DNA of 64,000 bases, taken from the NCBI RefSeq assembly GCF_013283665.1, contig NZ_JABEKU010000003.1, positions 68,029-132,028 on the forward strand. The letters are read 5' to 3'. How positions within the stretch are numbered: position 1 is the first letter of the stretch; each line of letters opens with the position of its first letter. Position numbers and translations under genes: made by a program. Of the stretch, positions 50,431 through 59,291 are shown piece by piece. The notes beneath the pieces were generated by a model. That model searched no databases and had not been told where the DNA came from. It worked only from the letters and a program-made list of their open reading frames with translations. This stretch comes from Ensifer sesbaniae (GTDB taxonomy: Bacteria; Pseudomonadota; Alphaproteobacteria; Rhizobiales; Rhizobiaceae).

Positions 50431-51834
50431 CTAGGCAGTGTTCGTTCTCGGCGCCCGCATCATCAGCCGCAATTGGTTGAGCGCGAGCAAGCAGAGCAGA
50501 CCGCCGAAGACAATGCCGGCACCGATCGTGACGTAGCCGGTTTCACCGGAGAAGGAGAAGGCCAAAACGGCCGCACCAAGTCCGGCGGCGGCGAAGAGCA
50601 CGGGTGGCCAGGAAAAATCGAAGGCAAGCGAGGACATCAGGCGCAGGCCGACCAGAGCGGCGAGGATGGCGCCGATGGCGCTGCCCCAGGCGAGTGCCGC
50701 ATCGTAAGCCCCGGTCACGGTCAGGGCTGCCAGTGCTCCAAGGCTCAGAAGCGCGCAGTCGGCAACGGCGAGCAGCAGGATCAGTGCCAGGCGTTGCCTC
50801 AGATGCAATGGCGTCGGCAGCATGATCTGCGTCAGCGTGCGAACAAGCGAGAGCATGATGATGGCCGGTGCGGTGGCGAGGAAGCCTCGCTGCAGATCCG
50901 GGCTGACGACAAGCCAGGCAGCGGGCAGAAGGACGGCGAAGATGCCGGCTGCCATCATCAGCGCGAAGCTCGTCAACAGCGCGTAATATCGCCCGAGTTG
51001 TCGGGCCAGGTCCGAGCCATCGCCGGCGCGGTCATGCGCAGTGACGATCTCCGGATACTGGATCGCCTGAAGGGCCGAAACGATGAGCACGAATGGGCGT
51101 TGCAGCAGGTCGAGCGCGAGCAGGGCGCCTGCGGCGCCTGTCGCGCCGAGCGCCGAAGTGAGGATCGCTTTCAGCGCCAGGGGCGCGAACATGGCGGCGG
51201 TGGCGGCCCCGGCCGAGACGCTGCCATAGACCAGATGCTTGCGGAAACGGGCACCGTCGAGCGCAGCGGCAGGACGCGTGGCCGCGCGGCGTGAGAGCAG
51301 GAATGCAAGCAGACCATAGGCAGCGTAGCCGGCGAAAAGGCCGGTAACGGTCGAAAGAAAGCTCGGCGAAACCAGCGCTCCGGCCAAGGTTCCCGCGGCA
51401 AGAATGGTGGCGCGCGATCCCTGCAACACCGAGAAGGCGCGAAAGTCCTGGCGGAAACGCAGCATGGTCAGGTGCAGGTCGCTGCCGCCTTGCGCAATCG
51501 AGACCAGACCGCCGACAAGCGCCACGACGGGCGGCACACCGAAGAGCAGGGACGTGCCCGCCGCGAGCAGGCACAGGACGGCGCAGGCCACGGCTTCGAT
51601 CAGGATTGTGCGTCGTTCCGCCGCTTCGCTCTCCGCGTCTGGTCCCGGGTAGAAGCGCGTGCAGGCAAAGCGCACCCATTCGAAGGCGGCGATCGCTGCG
51701 AACTGACAGATCGAGATGAAGAGCGAGTAGCTGGCATAGTCGGCCGGCGCCAGCCAATGGGCGACGATGATCAGCAGACCGAAGGCGATGACGGCCTGGT
51801 AGAAATAGGCGCCGAGCGCAACGATCTTCGCCAT
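50431..51834 (-). CDS. Polysaccharide flippase-like membrane protein (Wzx type)
   Basis: 467 residues, about 12-14 membrane segments, beginning MAKIVALGAYFYQAVIAFGLLIIVAHWLAPADYASYSLFISICQF, the start typical of the MOP/PST (Wzx, O-antigen export) family. No catalytic motif. It presumably flips undecaprenyl-linked repeat units. Start 51834 chosen with aagggcag upstream over the open frame to 51885. With the neighbouring GT2 and GT4 genes it suggests assembly of a surface or capsular polysaccharide; polymerase and export genes are not in the window. Confidence 0.85.
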   Translation of the reverse strand: MAKIVALGAYFYQAVIAFGLLIIVAHWLAPADYASYSLFISICQFAAIAAFEWVRFACTRFYPGPDAESEAAERRTILIEAVACAVLCLLAAGTSLLFGVPPVVALVGGLVSIAQGGSDLHLTMLRFRQDFRAFSVLQGSRATILAAGTLAGALVSPSFLSTVTGLFAGYAAYGLLAFLLSRRAATRPAAALDGARFRKHLVYGSVSAGAATAAMFAPLALKAILTSALGATGAAGALLALDLLQRPFVLIVSALQAIQYPEIVTAHDRAGDGSDLARQLGRYYALLTSFALMMAAGIFAVLLPAAWLVVSPDLQRGFLATAPAIIMLSLVRTLTQIMLPTPLHLRQRLALILLLAVADCALLSLGALAALTVTGAYDAALAWGSAIGAILAALVGLRLMSSLAFDFSWPPVLFAAAGLGAAVLAFSFSGETGYVTIGAGIVFGGLLCLLALNQLRLMMRAPRTNTA

Positions 51835-51913
51835 GGGGTTCTGCCCTTCCGTTTCGCGCTCGTGATAGCGCAAAACCGCAAACAAAGTGTTTGCCGGACC
51901 GCCGCCTCCGTCC

Positions 51914-52705
51914 TCAGTCGAGGTCGACCGGGTCGAAATCCCTCATGTCTTCCAGCAGTTCGATAAAGCCTTTGACCGCATGGGCGATCAAGACATCACC
52001 CCGTGCTGCCGTGGCGGCGGCGGCGTTTCCGGCAACACCCTCGCTGTTGAGGTCGCGCATCTTCCAACCGAAGGCATGCGGGCCGTAGGCGCGCAGATGC
52101 TTGAAGCGCGCGGCAAATTCCTCCTGGCGGGAGCGGAAATCGGACGCCTTCGCCATGTCGACCTTGTCGGGATGGAGTGCCAGCATGACCGATGTCTCGA
52201 TATCGCCGCCGTGGATGTCCAGCGCCTTGTCCTCCGGCCTGATCCAGCCGTCCGGTTGGCCGAATCGGGTCCAGTTCGTTGCGACGGCCAGCATATTGAA
52301 GCGCACGCGCGCTTCGGTGGCGACGATTGTCATCAACGGCGAGTTGCCGCCATGGGCGTTCAGCATCACGAATTTGCGGATGCCCTGCCTATGAAGATCA
52401 CCGGCAATGCCGAGCCAGCGCTCGACCGCCTCGCCATAGGCAAGGGTTCGGCTGCCGGCGACATCCATGTGTTCGATCGAGTAGCCGACCGGCTCGGCCG
52501 GCAGGAAAGTGACGGGCAGGTCGGCGGGGAGCGCCGCGATCGTGCGGGAGACGATGCCTTCTGCAATCAGCGTGTCGGTTTCGAAGGGCAGGTGAGGGCC
52601 ATGCTGTTCATGGGCGCCGAGCGGCAGCACGGCAATCCAGTCACGGCGGGCGCCCTCCGGAAGGTCGGCCGGATTGTCCTGCCATCGCGGTTCAGGCATC
52701 GACAT
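51914..52705 (-). CDS. Creatininase-family amidohydrolase
   Basis: 263 residues. Metal ligands are clear: IAVLPLGAHEQHGPHLPFETDTLIAEG (Glu-x-H..D), MLNAHGGNSPLM (His) and DIHGGDIETSVMLAL (Glu). This is the creatininase superfamily, which includes creatinine hydrolase, mycofactocin maturase and riboflavin-pathway FAPy deformylase; the substrate cannot be chosen. Start 52705 (MSMPEPRWQDN) has ggagg upstream. It is divergent from a MarR-type gene with an AT-rich, repeat-bearing spacer, suggesting MarR control. Confidence 0.88.
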   Translation of the reverse strand: MSMPEPRWQDNPADLPEGARRDWIAVLPLGAHEQHGPHLPFETDTLIAEGIVSRTIAALPADLPVTFLPAEPVGYSIEHMDVAGSRTLAYGEAVERWLGIAGDLHRQGIRKFVMLNAHGGNSPLMTIVATEARVRFNMLAVATNWTRFGQPDGWIRPEDKALDIHGGDIETSVMLALHPDKVDMAKASDFRSRQEEFAARFKHLRAYGPHAFGWKMRDLNSEGVAGNAAAATAARGDVLIAHAVKGFIELLEDMRDFDPVDLD

Positions 52706-52819
52706 TTCTCTTCGATCCTCCACGTCAATTGTCGTAAAACTGTTATTTGAGTCATACAGTTCGTAATCGCAAGCTGTATTGTTATAAGTGTTCGACGCAG
52801 AGATTCGGCAGGAGGTCCA
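52706..52819. promoter_or_regulatory. Divergent creatininase/MarR promoter region
   Basis: 114 bases, AT-rich in the middle. It carries repeated ACTGT/ACAGT words: CTGT at 52741, ACAGT at 52757 and CTGTA at 52776, including ACAG-N14-CTGT. Plausible MarR binding and overlapping promoters; exact sites not determinable. Confidence 0.4.
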
Positions 52820-53317
52820 ATGGGCAAGAAGAACAAGGCCGAAAAGAAAGGCAAGAACGGCAAGAAGAAGGACGAGCTCCTGACAGAGCCGCACGATCTT
52901 GCTGCTATCCTTGTCCAGGCTGCGCGGTCCATGCGCACCGTACTTTCCCGTAATTTGCTCGAAAGTGGTCTCTACGCCGGACAGGACGGCGTGATGCTGG
53001 CGCTGGCCGAAACCGACGGCATGACCGCGGGGGGCCTTGCCGCCAGGCTTGGGGTCAAGGCGCCGACCATGACCCGCACGATCGGCCGGATGGAGGCGCA
53101 GGGCTTCCTCGAGCGCCGGCCGGACGAGGACGACGCGCGGCTCACCAAGGTCTATCTCACTGAGCCCGGCCGCAACCGCCTGCAGATCATCGCCGAAGCC
53201 GGCCAGCATTCGGAAAAGCTCGCGACACGCGGCCTGACCGAGAAGCAGGTGCGCACCCTGATGAAACTGCTGCGCGCCGTCGACAGCAATCTCCAGGCCG
53301 CCCGGGCCGCCGACTGA
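52820..53317 (+). CDS. MarR-family transcriptional regulator with Lys-rich N-terminal tail
   Basis: 165 residues. The first 20 are an extreme Lys/Gly stretch (MGKKNKAEKKGKNGKKKDE), probably disordered and DNA-binding, followed by a MarR winged helix (GQDGVMLALAETDGMTAGGLAARLGVKAPTMTRTIGRMEAQGFLERRPDEDDARLTKVYLTEPG; wing DEDDAR). Ribosome site ggaggtcca. Divergent from the creatininase-family gene, its likely target. The N-terminal tail is unusual for the family. Confidence 0.92.
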   Translation: MGKKNKAEKKGKNGKKKDELLTEPHDLAAILVQAARSMRTVLSRNLLESGLYAGQDGVMLALAETDGMTAGGLAARLGVKAPTMTRTIGRMEAQGFLERRPDEDDARLTKVYLTEPGRNRLQIIAEAGQHSEKLATRGLTEKQVRTLMKLLRAVDSNLQAARAAD

Positions 53318-53348
53318 CCCCCCTTGTTCGCCGCATATTGCCGTGGCG

Positions 53349-53377
53349 ATTTAAACAGTTTAAATAGGGATTTAAAT
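53349..53377. promoter_or_regulatory. Candidate LacI operator with second half-element
   Basis: ATTTAAAC-A-GTTTAAAT (53349-53365), a perfect 17-bp palindrome, followed by ATTTAAAT (53370-53377). AT-rich palindromes in a GC-rich genome, 125 bases upstream of a LacI-family start codon, are good candidates for its autoregulatory operator. Confidence 0.6.
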
Positions 53378-53502
53378 TTATGGCACTCGTGCGTCCACTG
53401 AGACGCGCGAAGAGTGCCGCAAGGCATGCCGCAACAACCTCATTCGGATTGGATCGTGGGGTTGATGTGGCCGGGGGCGGAACAGGGCTTACAGGGGGCA
53501 TC

Positions 53503-54525
53503 GTGGCGCAAAAGGTCAAGCTTTCGACGATCGCGGAAACACTTGGTCTATCGACGGCAACGGTATCCCTGGCCCTGCGCGACAGTCCGTTGGTCGCAAC
53601 CGTCACTCGCGACAAGATCAAGGAACAGGCGCGCGCGCTCGGCTATATCTACAACCGCCGCGCCGCCAGTCTCAGAACATCCCGCTCAGGCATCATCGGC
53701 GTCGTCGTGCACGACATCATGAACCCGTTCTACGGGGAAATCCTGAAAGCGATCGAGGCCGAGCTCGACCGTGACAAGCAGACCTTCATTCTCTCCAACC
53801 ACTATGACTCGGTCGACAAGCAGCGCGACTTCATCGAGACGCTGCTGCAGCTTGGCGGCGACGGCGTGATCATGTCGCCGGCGATCGGCACGCCGCTGGA
53901 GGACATCCAGCTTGCCGAGGACAACGGCATGCCGGCAATCCTGATCGCCCGCTCGATCGAGGGCGTTGACGTGCCGATTTTCCGCGGCGACGACGCCTAC
54001 GGCATCTCGCTTGCCACCAATCACCTGATCGGCCTCGGCCACCGCTGCATCGCCATGGTCGGCGGCACGGACCAGACCTCGACGGGGCGCGACCGCTATC
54101 AGGGCTATGTCAACGCGCTGCGCAAGGCCAATATCGAGGTTGATCCGGAACTGCGCATTCCCGGCCCCCGCACGAAGCAGGGCGGTTTCGAGGCGGCGGT
54201 GCATCTGCTCTCGCTGCCGCAAAAGCCGACGGCGGTCGTGTGCTGGAACGACCTGGTGGCGATCGGCATGATGAACGGCATCGCCCGCGCCGGTCTGGTG
54301 CCCGGCGCCGACATTTCGGTCACCGGCTACGACGACCTCGAAGAAGCGTCGATCGCCACGCCGGCGCTCACCACCGTCTGGAACGGCCAGGCCGATGTCG
54401 GCCGCAGTGCTGCCCGCGCGCTCCTCGACAAGCTTTCCGGCAGCCACGAACCCGACGGCATCCATCTGATCAAGCCGGAAATGCGCATCCGCCAATCGAC
54501 GGGCCCGTTGCGCGTCATCGCCTGA
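53503..54525 (+). CDS. LacI-family transcriptional regulator
   Basis: 340 residues from GTG 53503 (acagggggcatc upstream). HTH VKLSTIAETLGLSTATVSLALRDSPLVATVTRDKIKEQARALGYIYNRRAASLRTSRSGIIG with hinge, then the periplasmic-binding-like ligand domain (VVVHDIMNPFYGEILKAIEAEL, PTAVVCWNDLVAIGMMNGIARAG, DISVTGYDDLEEASIATPALTTV). The frame is open to 53380 but the HTH starts at this GTG. A 2-hydroxyacid dehydrogenase follows 24 bases later, so it probably controls a sugar-acid or hydroxyacid pathway including that enzyme. Confidence 0.92.
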   Translation: MAQKVKLSTIAETLGLSTATVSLALRDSPLVATVTRDKIKEQARALGYIYNRRAASLRTSRSGIIGVVVHDIMNPFYGEILKAIEAELDRDKQTFILSNHYDSVDKQRDFIETLLQLGGDGVIMSPAIGTPLEDIQLAEDNGMPAILIARSIEGVDVPIFRGDDAYGISLATNHLIGLGHRCIAMVGGTDQTSTGRDRYQGYVNALRKANIEVDPELRIPGPRTKQGGFEAAVHLLSLPQKPTAVVCWNDLVAIGMMNGIARAGLVPGADISVTGYDDLEEASIATPALTTVWNGQADVGRSAARALLDKLSGSHEPDGIHLIKPEMRIRQSTGPLRVIA

Positions 54526-54549
54526 GACCTCTCCCGACAGGAGTTGCCC

Positions 54550-55518
54550 ATGTCCAAGAGCCGCACGCGCGTTCTCGTGCCCGGAAAGATCCATCAACGG
54601 GTGATCGATCGACTGGCCGGGCAGTTCGACGTCGCCAGGATAGAGAGCGCCGATCCGGCATTGGTGACGCCGGACATGCAGGATGTGAAGGCGGTTGCCG
54701 TCGCCGGCCGACTGCCGGGAGCCCTGATGGACGTCCTGCCGCAGCTCGAGATCATCGCCAATTTCGGCGTCGGCTATGATGGCGTTGAGGTCGCACATGC
54801 GGCCGCCAAGGGTATTGCCGTCAGCAATACACCGGATGTTCTGACCGAAGAGGTGGCCGATACTGCGATTGGCCTGCTGCTGAACACGCTCCGGCAACTG
54901 CCTCAGGCAGAACAATGGCTGCGCCAGGGGCGCTGGAGCCGCGAGGGCGCGTTTCCTCTGTCGCCGCTGTCCCTGCGCGGCCGAAGCGTCGGTCTTTATG
55001 GCCTCGGGCGCATCGGCCTCTCGATCGCCAGGCGGCTCGAAGCCTTCGGTGTGTCGATTGCCTATCACACGCGCAGCCCGCGCGAAGGCCTGCCCTATGC
55101 CTACCATTCGACGCTCGTCGGCCTCGCGGCGGCCGTCGATACGCTCATTGTCATCGTGCCCGGCACCGAGGCGACGCGGCGGACGGTGAATGCCGATGTG
55201 CTTGCCGCGCTGGGCAGTGACGGCGTGCTGGTCAATGTCGGCCGCGGCTCGACGGTCGACGAACCGGCGCTGATCGCGGCGCTTCAGGGCGGGGTGATTG
55301 CCGGTGCCGGCCTCGATGTCTTCGAGAACGAGCCACACGTGCCGGATGCGCTGATGGCGCTGCCGAACGTTTCGCTCCTGCCGCATGTGGCTTCGGCCTC
55401 GGTGTTCACACGCAACGCCATGGCCGATCTCGTCGTCGACAATATCGAAGCCTGGTTTGCGACCGGAAAGGCGTTGACGCCGGTGCCGGAAACGCCGTTC
55501 ACGCGGCGCGCGGGTTGA
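54550..55518 (+). CDS. D-isomer 2-hydroxyacid dehydrogenase
   Basis: 322 residues. NAD(P)-binding GLYGLGRIGLSIARRLEAFG; catalytic residues Arg in LVNVGRGSTVDEPAL, Glu in DVFENEPHVPDAL and His in LLPHVASASVFTRNAM. Belongs to the glyoxylate/hydroxypyruvate reductase group, which reduces glyoxylate, hydroxypyruvate or other 2-ketoacids. Start 54550 has caggagttg upstream. Second gene of a probable LacI-dehydrogenase operon; the glutaminase gene is convergent. Confidence 0.93.
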   Translation: MSKSRTRVLVPGKIHQRVIDRLAGQFDVARIESADPALVTPDMQDVKAVAVAGRLPGALMDVLPQLEIIANFGVGYDGVEVAHAAAKGIAVSNTPDVLTEEVADTAIGLLLNTLRQLPQAEQWLRQGRWSREGAFPLSPLSLRGRSVGLYGLGRIGLSIARRLEAFGVSIAYHTRSPREGLPYAYHSTLVGLAAAVDTLIVIVPGTEATRRTVNADVLAALGSDGVLVNVGRGSTVDEPALIAALQGGVIAGAGLDVFENEPHVPDALMALPNVSLLPHVASASVFTRNAMADLVVDNIEAWFATGKALTPVPETPFTRRAG

Positions 55519-55562
55519 CACCCGGCATCGTTGCCTCAGGCGACGATAGGGAGGCAGAAGCG

Positions 55563-56321
55563 TCAGGCGGCCAGGCGAGCAGCGGCGTAAGTCCGCACGG
55601 CGTCGCCGAAGGCCTTGAACAGGCTGGCCGAGGGGGTGTCGGTGCGCACCCAGTATTCCGGATGCCATTGTACGCCAACGGCAAAGGCCTTGGCGCCGAT
55701 CACCGAAACCGCTTCGATCGTGCCGTCGTCGGCTACCGCCTCGACAGCCAGGCGCGGAGCCGCGGCACCGATTGCCTGCCGGTGCAACGAGTTGACGCGG
55801 ATGCGGCCGGCGCCAAGCACCGGAGCGAGGCAGCTTCCTTCCTTGACGATGACGTCCTGGCGGATGCCATAGGCAACGTCGAGTTCCTTCACGTCGGGCT
55901 TGCGGTGATCCCAGATCCCCGGCTGGTCCTGGATTTCGGTTGCCAGCGTGCCGCCGAGCGCGACGTTCAGCTCCTGAATGCCGCGACAGATGGCGAGCAG
56001 CGGCACGCCGCGCTCCAGCGCCCGGCGGATCAGCGGCAGGCTGGTCGCGTCGCGGCCGGGATCGAAGGGACCATCCGTGTCCTTGGCCTCCCGGCCATAG
56101 AGTGATGGATGAACGTTCGAACGGGCTCCGCTTGCAAGCACGCCGTCGACGCGGTCGAGGATTTCGTCGGTGTCGTTTCCAGTTTCGAGCGCCGGAATGA
56201 GGAAGGGCATGACGCCGGCGCCTTCGACGGCGGCGCGCACATATTGATGGGCAACGACATGCCAGACATTGCCGTCGAATTCGCGGAAATCGCAGGGGAT
56301 GGCAACGACAGGTTTCGACAT
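55563..56321 (-). CDS. Class I glutamine amidotransferase of the gamma-glutamyl-GABA hydrolase type
   Basis: 252 residues. Nucleophile Cys in PLLAICRGIQELNVALGG, and catalytic His-Glu in VGVQWHPEYW; the PFLIPAL and VDGVLASGARSNVHPSLYG segments match the PuuD/peptidase C26 family. PuuD cleaves gamma-glutamyl-GABA in putrescine breakdown; many relatives cleave other gamma-glutamyl amides. The typical puu partners are absent here, so the substrate is not assigned. Start 56321 has cggagcc upstream. Confidence 0.88.
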   Translation of the reverse strand: MSKPVVAIPCDFREFDGNVWHVVAHQYVRAAVEGAGVMPFLIPALETGNDTDEILDRVDGVLASGARSNVHPSLYGREAKDTDGPFDPGRDATSLPLIRRALERGVPLLAICRGIQELNVALGGTLATEIQDQPGIWDHRKPDVKELDVAYGIRQDVIVKEGSCLAPVLGAGRIRVNSLHRQAIGAAAPRLAVEAVADDGTIEAVSVIGAKAFAVGVQWHPEYWVRTDTPSASLFKAFGDAVRTYAAARLAA

Positions 56322-56751
56322 CGTCAGGCTCCGTAACAGGCTCGAGAAAAGCCTTGCCGTCAGATGTGGATGAAAGTCAACTGGGAAGGTGGCGGGCTGG
56401 ATCGCTGCGCCGATCCAGGGCCGATCGCCTGGGAAACGCCCTCTGAAAAGGGCAGGAAATCGCAGGTAATTCTTTAAGTTCGAGTAACCATCCTGCACGC
56501 AAGTTTGGGATCGTCCGCCATTATCGTAGAATTGCCAAAGTTGCAGCCGCGCCCCTTTATTGTGCGGATACCTATGTTTGGTTGCAGAAACCGACTGTTG
56601 TTCAGCGCGCTTCGCACTACTGAGTTGAACTCTCGGGTCTTACCGGCGCGCCCGGCGATTTTTCTGGGATTCGATACTTTTTTCGGGGCGTTAGACGAAA
56701 TCATTCGTTAAGTCATCACCCTTAACAATCCGGTAAACCGGAGCTTGGTTC
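56322..56751. other. Intergenic region between glutaminase and GGDEF-EAL genes
   Basis: 430 bases without a supportable gene; divergent promoters must lie here. Near the GGDEF-EAL start there are two TTAA words ten bases apart (56708-56725), close to but not matching the CtrA spacing. Confidence 0.35.
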
Positions 56752-59061
56752 ATGATGCGACCTGGACAGAGCGCTCTTCCGACTGACGTGTATCTGTCAT
56801 CCGTGAGCTCGCTCTACGAACATCGCAAGACGTTGCTGATCGGCATGTTGTCGCATGTCGTGACGTTCCTGCTCGTCTATCTCAAGACCAGTGATCCGCT
56901 TTATCTCGCCTGTTCCGGCGCGATCTTCGTGTTCTGGGCGCTGCGCAATCTCGATATGGCGCGGTTCGACCGGCAGGATTTCGCCAATGCCGACCGGGCG
57001 ATGGTGCGCAAATGGGAGAACCGCTACATCGTCGGTGGCGTCAGCGTCACGCTCACCTGCGGCATCGCCTGCGGCTATGCCATTGCCGTCAGCCGGGATT
57101 CCTTTTCCGAGCTTGCCACCATTTCGGTGACACTGGCCTCGATGATCTCGCTCGTTGGGCGCAATTACGGCTCGGAGCGGGCCGTGCTTCTCCTATCGTC
57201 GTCTGCGTGCCTGCCGATCGTTATCGGCCTGATCACGTTGCAGGACGTGTTCATGCTGGTGCTCGCCTTGCTGATCCTGCCGTTCATCCTTTCCACCTGG
57301 ATGATGGCCAACAATGTGCGCGCCTTCCTCTATGAAAACGTGTTGGCGGCGCGCGAGATCGCGACCATTGCCGGCCAGTTCGACGCCGCGCTCAACAATA
57401 TGACGCATGGCTTGTTCATGCTGGATGGCGACGGCCGCGTCGTGGTGGCCAATGAGCGTGCGAGCGAATTGCTGGCGCTTGGCGACAGGACCGAACTCAA
57501 GGATTGGCTGCTCGATGACGTGATCCGCCGCGGCGGGCGGCGCATGCGGCTCGGTGCGGAGAAGACCAAGGCGATCTCGCGCCAGCTCGACCTGCTGCTC
57601 AAGGGCAAGCGCCCACGGGTATTGATCCCGGTCAGCGAGGAACTGCATCTCGAATTTTCGGCCAGCCGCCGCGACAATGGCGATATCGTGCTGATCTTCG
57701 AGGACGTGACGGCGCGCGTGCAGGCGGACAAGCAAATCTTGCACATGGTGCGTTTCGACAAGCTGACGGAGTTGCCGAGCCGCGACTATTTCGCAGAGCT
57801 GGTCGTGGCCGCCGCAAGCGGCGACGAGAAGGAGGACCGGCTCGTCGGCCTGATGGTCCTCGACGTCACCGAGTTCAAGCATGTCAACGACATGCGCGGC
57901 CACATCGTCGGCGACAAGCTGCTGCAGGCGATTGCCGGCCGGTTGAAGGCGCTCGCCGGCGACGATGCGATTGCGGCGCGACTGATGGGCGACGAGTTCG
58001 TCGTGTTCTTTCCGAACAAGGCCGGCGTGGCCGATCTGGAAGAGCAGATGCGTGGGCTTCACACGGATCTGCGCGGCACCTACGTTGCCGGCGGCTTCAC
58101 CTTCAACATGACCGTGAGCGCGGGCTTCGTCATCGCATCGAACGTGGATCTGAAACTCGAAGACCTGCAGATCAAGGCGGATCTTGCGCTTTCGGAAACC
58201 AAGCTGCGCAACCGGGGCGGCTGCACAGCGTTCGAAGCCGAGATGGACGCCCGCTATGTCGACCGTCAGAAGCTCAAGGCCGACCTGCGTGAGGCGATCA
58301 ATGCGCAGAGCCTGACACTCTCCTACCAGCCGATGTTCGCGCCGGGCGGCGGCCGGGTCGAGTGCTGCGAGGCGCTGGCGCGCTGGACACATCCGGAGCG
58401 CGGGCCGGTGCCGCCGAACGTCTTCATCCAGCTCGCCGAGGAATTGGGGCTGGTCACGCAGATCACACGTTTCGTGCTCGATCGGGCCTGCCGGGATTGC
58501 ATGGACTGGCCGAACGATGTGTCCGTCTCCGTCAACCTCTCGGTTCTCGACCTTCGCAGCAGCGAGATCGTCACGATGGTCACGGATGCCCTTCAGGCAA
58601 CCGGCCTCGATGCTTCGCGGCTGCATCTGGAAGTGACTGAAAGCTGCCTGATGGACGAGCCCCTCAAGGTGCAGGCGATCCTGCGCGAGCTGCGTGGCCT
58701 CGGCATCACTATTGCCATCGACGATTTCGGCACCGGTTATTCGAGCCTCAGCTATCTCGATGCCCTCCCGGTCGACATCATCAAGATCGATCGCTCCTTC
58801 GTGCGCAACATCCGCGAGGATTCGCGCCGCTTCAAGCTCCTGCGCGGGACGGCCAATCTTGCCCGTGCCCTCGGCCTGCGCATCGTCGTCGAAGGGGTCG
58901 AGACGGCCGATCAGCTACAGCTGATCACCGAGCACAATTGTGCCGATTTGATACAGGGCTTTGTCTTTGCCGCCCCCATGCCTGCCTCTGCCATTGCGAC
59001 GCTTTGCAAGAACGGTGTGCCAAAACGAGGCACGAAACCCGGCAGCAAGCGCATCGCCTGA
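56752..59061 (+). CDS. Membrane GGDEF-EAL protein, probable c-di-GMP phosphodiesterase
   Basis: 769 residues. Five or six membrane segments in residues about 25-195, a PAS-like domain (about 210-325, FDAALNNMTHGLFMLDGDGRVVVANERASELL), a GGDEF domain (about 330-495) and an EAL domain (about 510-755). The GGDEF signature is altered to MGDEF (residues about 411-415), so cyclase activity is doubtful. The EAL motifs are intact: CCEALARW, SVNLSVLDL, LEVTESCL, IDDFGTGYSSLSYL, IKIDRSFV and VVEGVET. It should therefore degrade c-di-GMP to pGpG, possibly with the GGDEF as a GTP sensor. The FeeM-type acyltransferase follows on the same strand. Confidence 0.93.
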   Translation: MMRPGQSALPTDVYLSSVSSLYEHRKTLLIGMLSHVVTFLLVYLKTSDPLYLACSGAIFVFWALRNLDMARFDRQDFANADRAMVRKWENRYIVGGVSVTLTCGIACGYAIAVSRDSFSELATISVTLASMISLVGRNYGSERAVLLLSSSACLPIVIGLITLQDVFMLVLALLILPFILSTWMMANNVRAFLYENVLAAREIATIAGQFDAALNNMTHGLFMLDGDGRVVVANERASELLALGDRTELKDWLLDDVIRRGGRRMRLGAEKTKAISRQLDLLLKGKRPRVLIPVSEELHLEFSASRRDNGDIVLIFEDVTARVQADKQILHMVRFDKLTELPSRDYFAELVVAAASGDEKEDRLVGLMVLDVTEFKHVNDMRGHIVGDKLLQAIAGRLKALAGDDAIAARLMGDEFVVFFPNKAGVADLEEQMRGLHTDLRGTYVAGGFTFNMTVSAGFVIASNVDLKLEDLQIKADLALSETKLRNRGGCTAFEAEMDARYVDRQKLKADLREAINAQSLTLSYQPMFAPGGGRVECCEALARWTHPERGPVPPNVFIQLAEELGLVTQITRFVLDRACRDCMDWPNDVSVSVNLSVLDLRSSEIVTMVTDALQATGLDASRLHLEVTESCLMDEPLKVQAILRELRGLGITIAIDDFGTGYSSLSYLDALPVDIIKIDRSFVRNIREDSRRFKLLRGTANLARALGLRIVVEGVETADQLQLITEHNCADLIQGFVFAAPMPASAIATLCKNGVPKRGTKPGSKRIA

Positions 59062-59195
59062 CGCTGCGACCCCAAATTCCGTCCTGTTCTGACGCTGCCC
59101 ACTCCACAGCAAGTTTTTGATTAGTAAGGATAAATACATCCCATTTTGACGCGCATCGCTCTACGTCGATCGATTTAATTCACGAATTCTTAGGG

Positions 59196-59211
59196 TTAAC
59201 AGAAAGTTAAC
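59196..59211 (+). promoter_or_regulatory. CtrA box 1 (TTAA-N7-TTAAC)
   Basis: TTAAC at 59196, six spacer bases, TTAAC at 59207: exactly TTAA-N7-TTAA. Upstream of the acyltransferase gene, 64 bp (six helical turns) from box 2. Confidence 0.7.
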
Positions 59212-59259
59212 GGTGAACTGTTCCGTTTTGCGGTTGCCGCTCCATTTCCCGTCAATAGG

Positions 59260-59275
59260 TTAACGATTTGTTAAC
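59260..59275 (+). promoter_or_regulatory. CtrA box 2 (TTAA-N7-TTAACC)
   Basis: TTAAC at 59260 and TTAACCAT at 59271, seven bases between the TTAA words; this is the full alphaproteobacterial CtrA consensus. It ends 16 bases before the acyltransferase start codon, overlapping or adjoining its ribosome site, a position that would allow repression or autogenous-style blocking. Confidence 0.75.
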
Positions 59276-59291
59276 CATTGAGGTCTGGAAT

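Noticed and set aside
56708-56725. TTAA...TTAA pair before the GGDEF-EAL gene as a CtrA box
   Set aside because: The spacing is ten bases, not seven.
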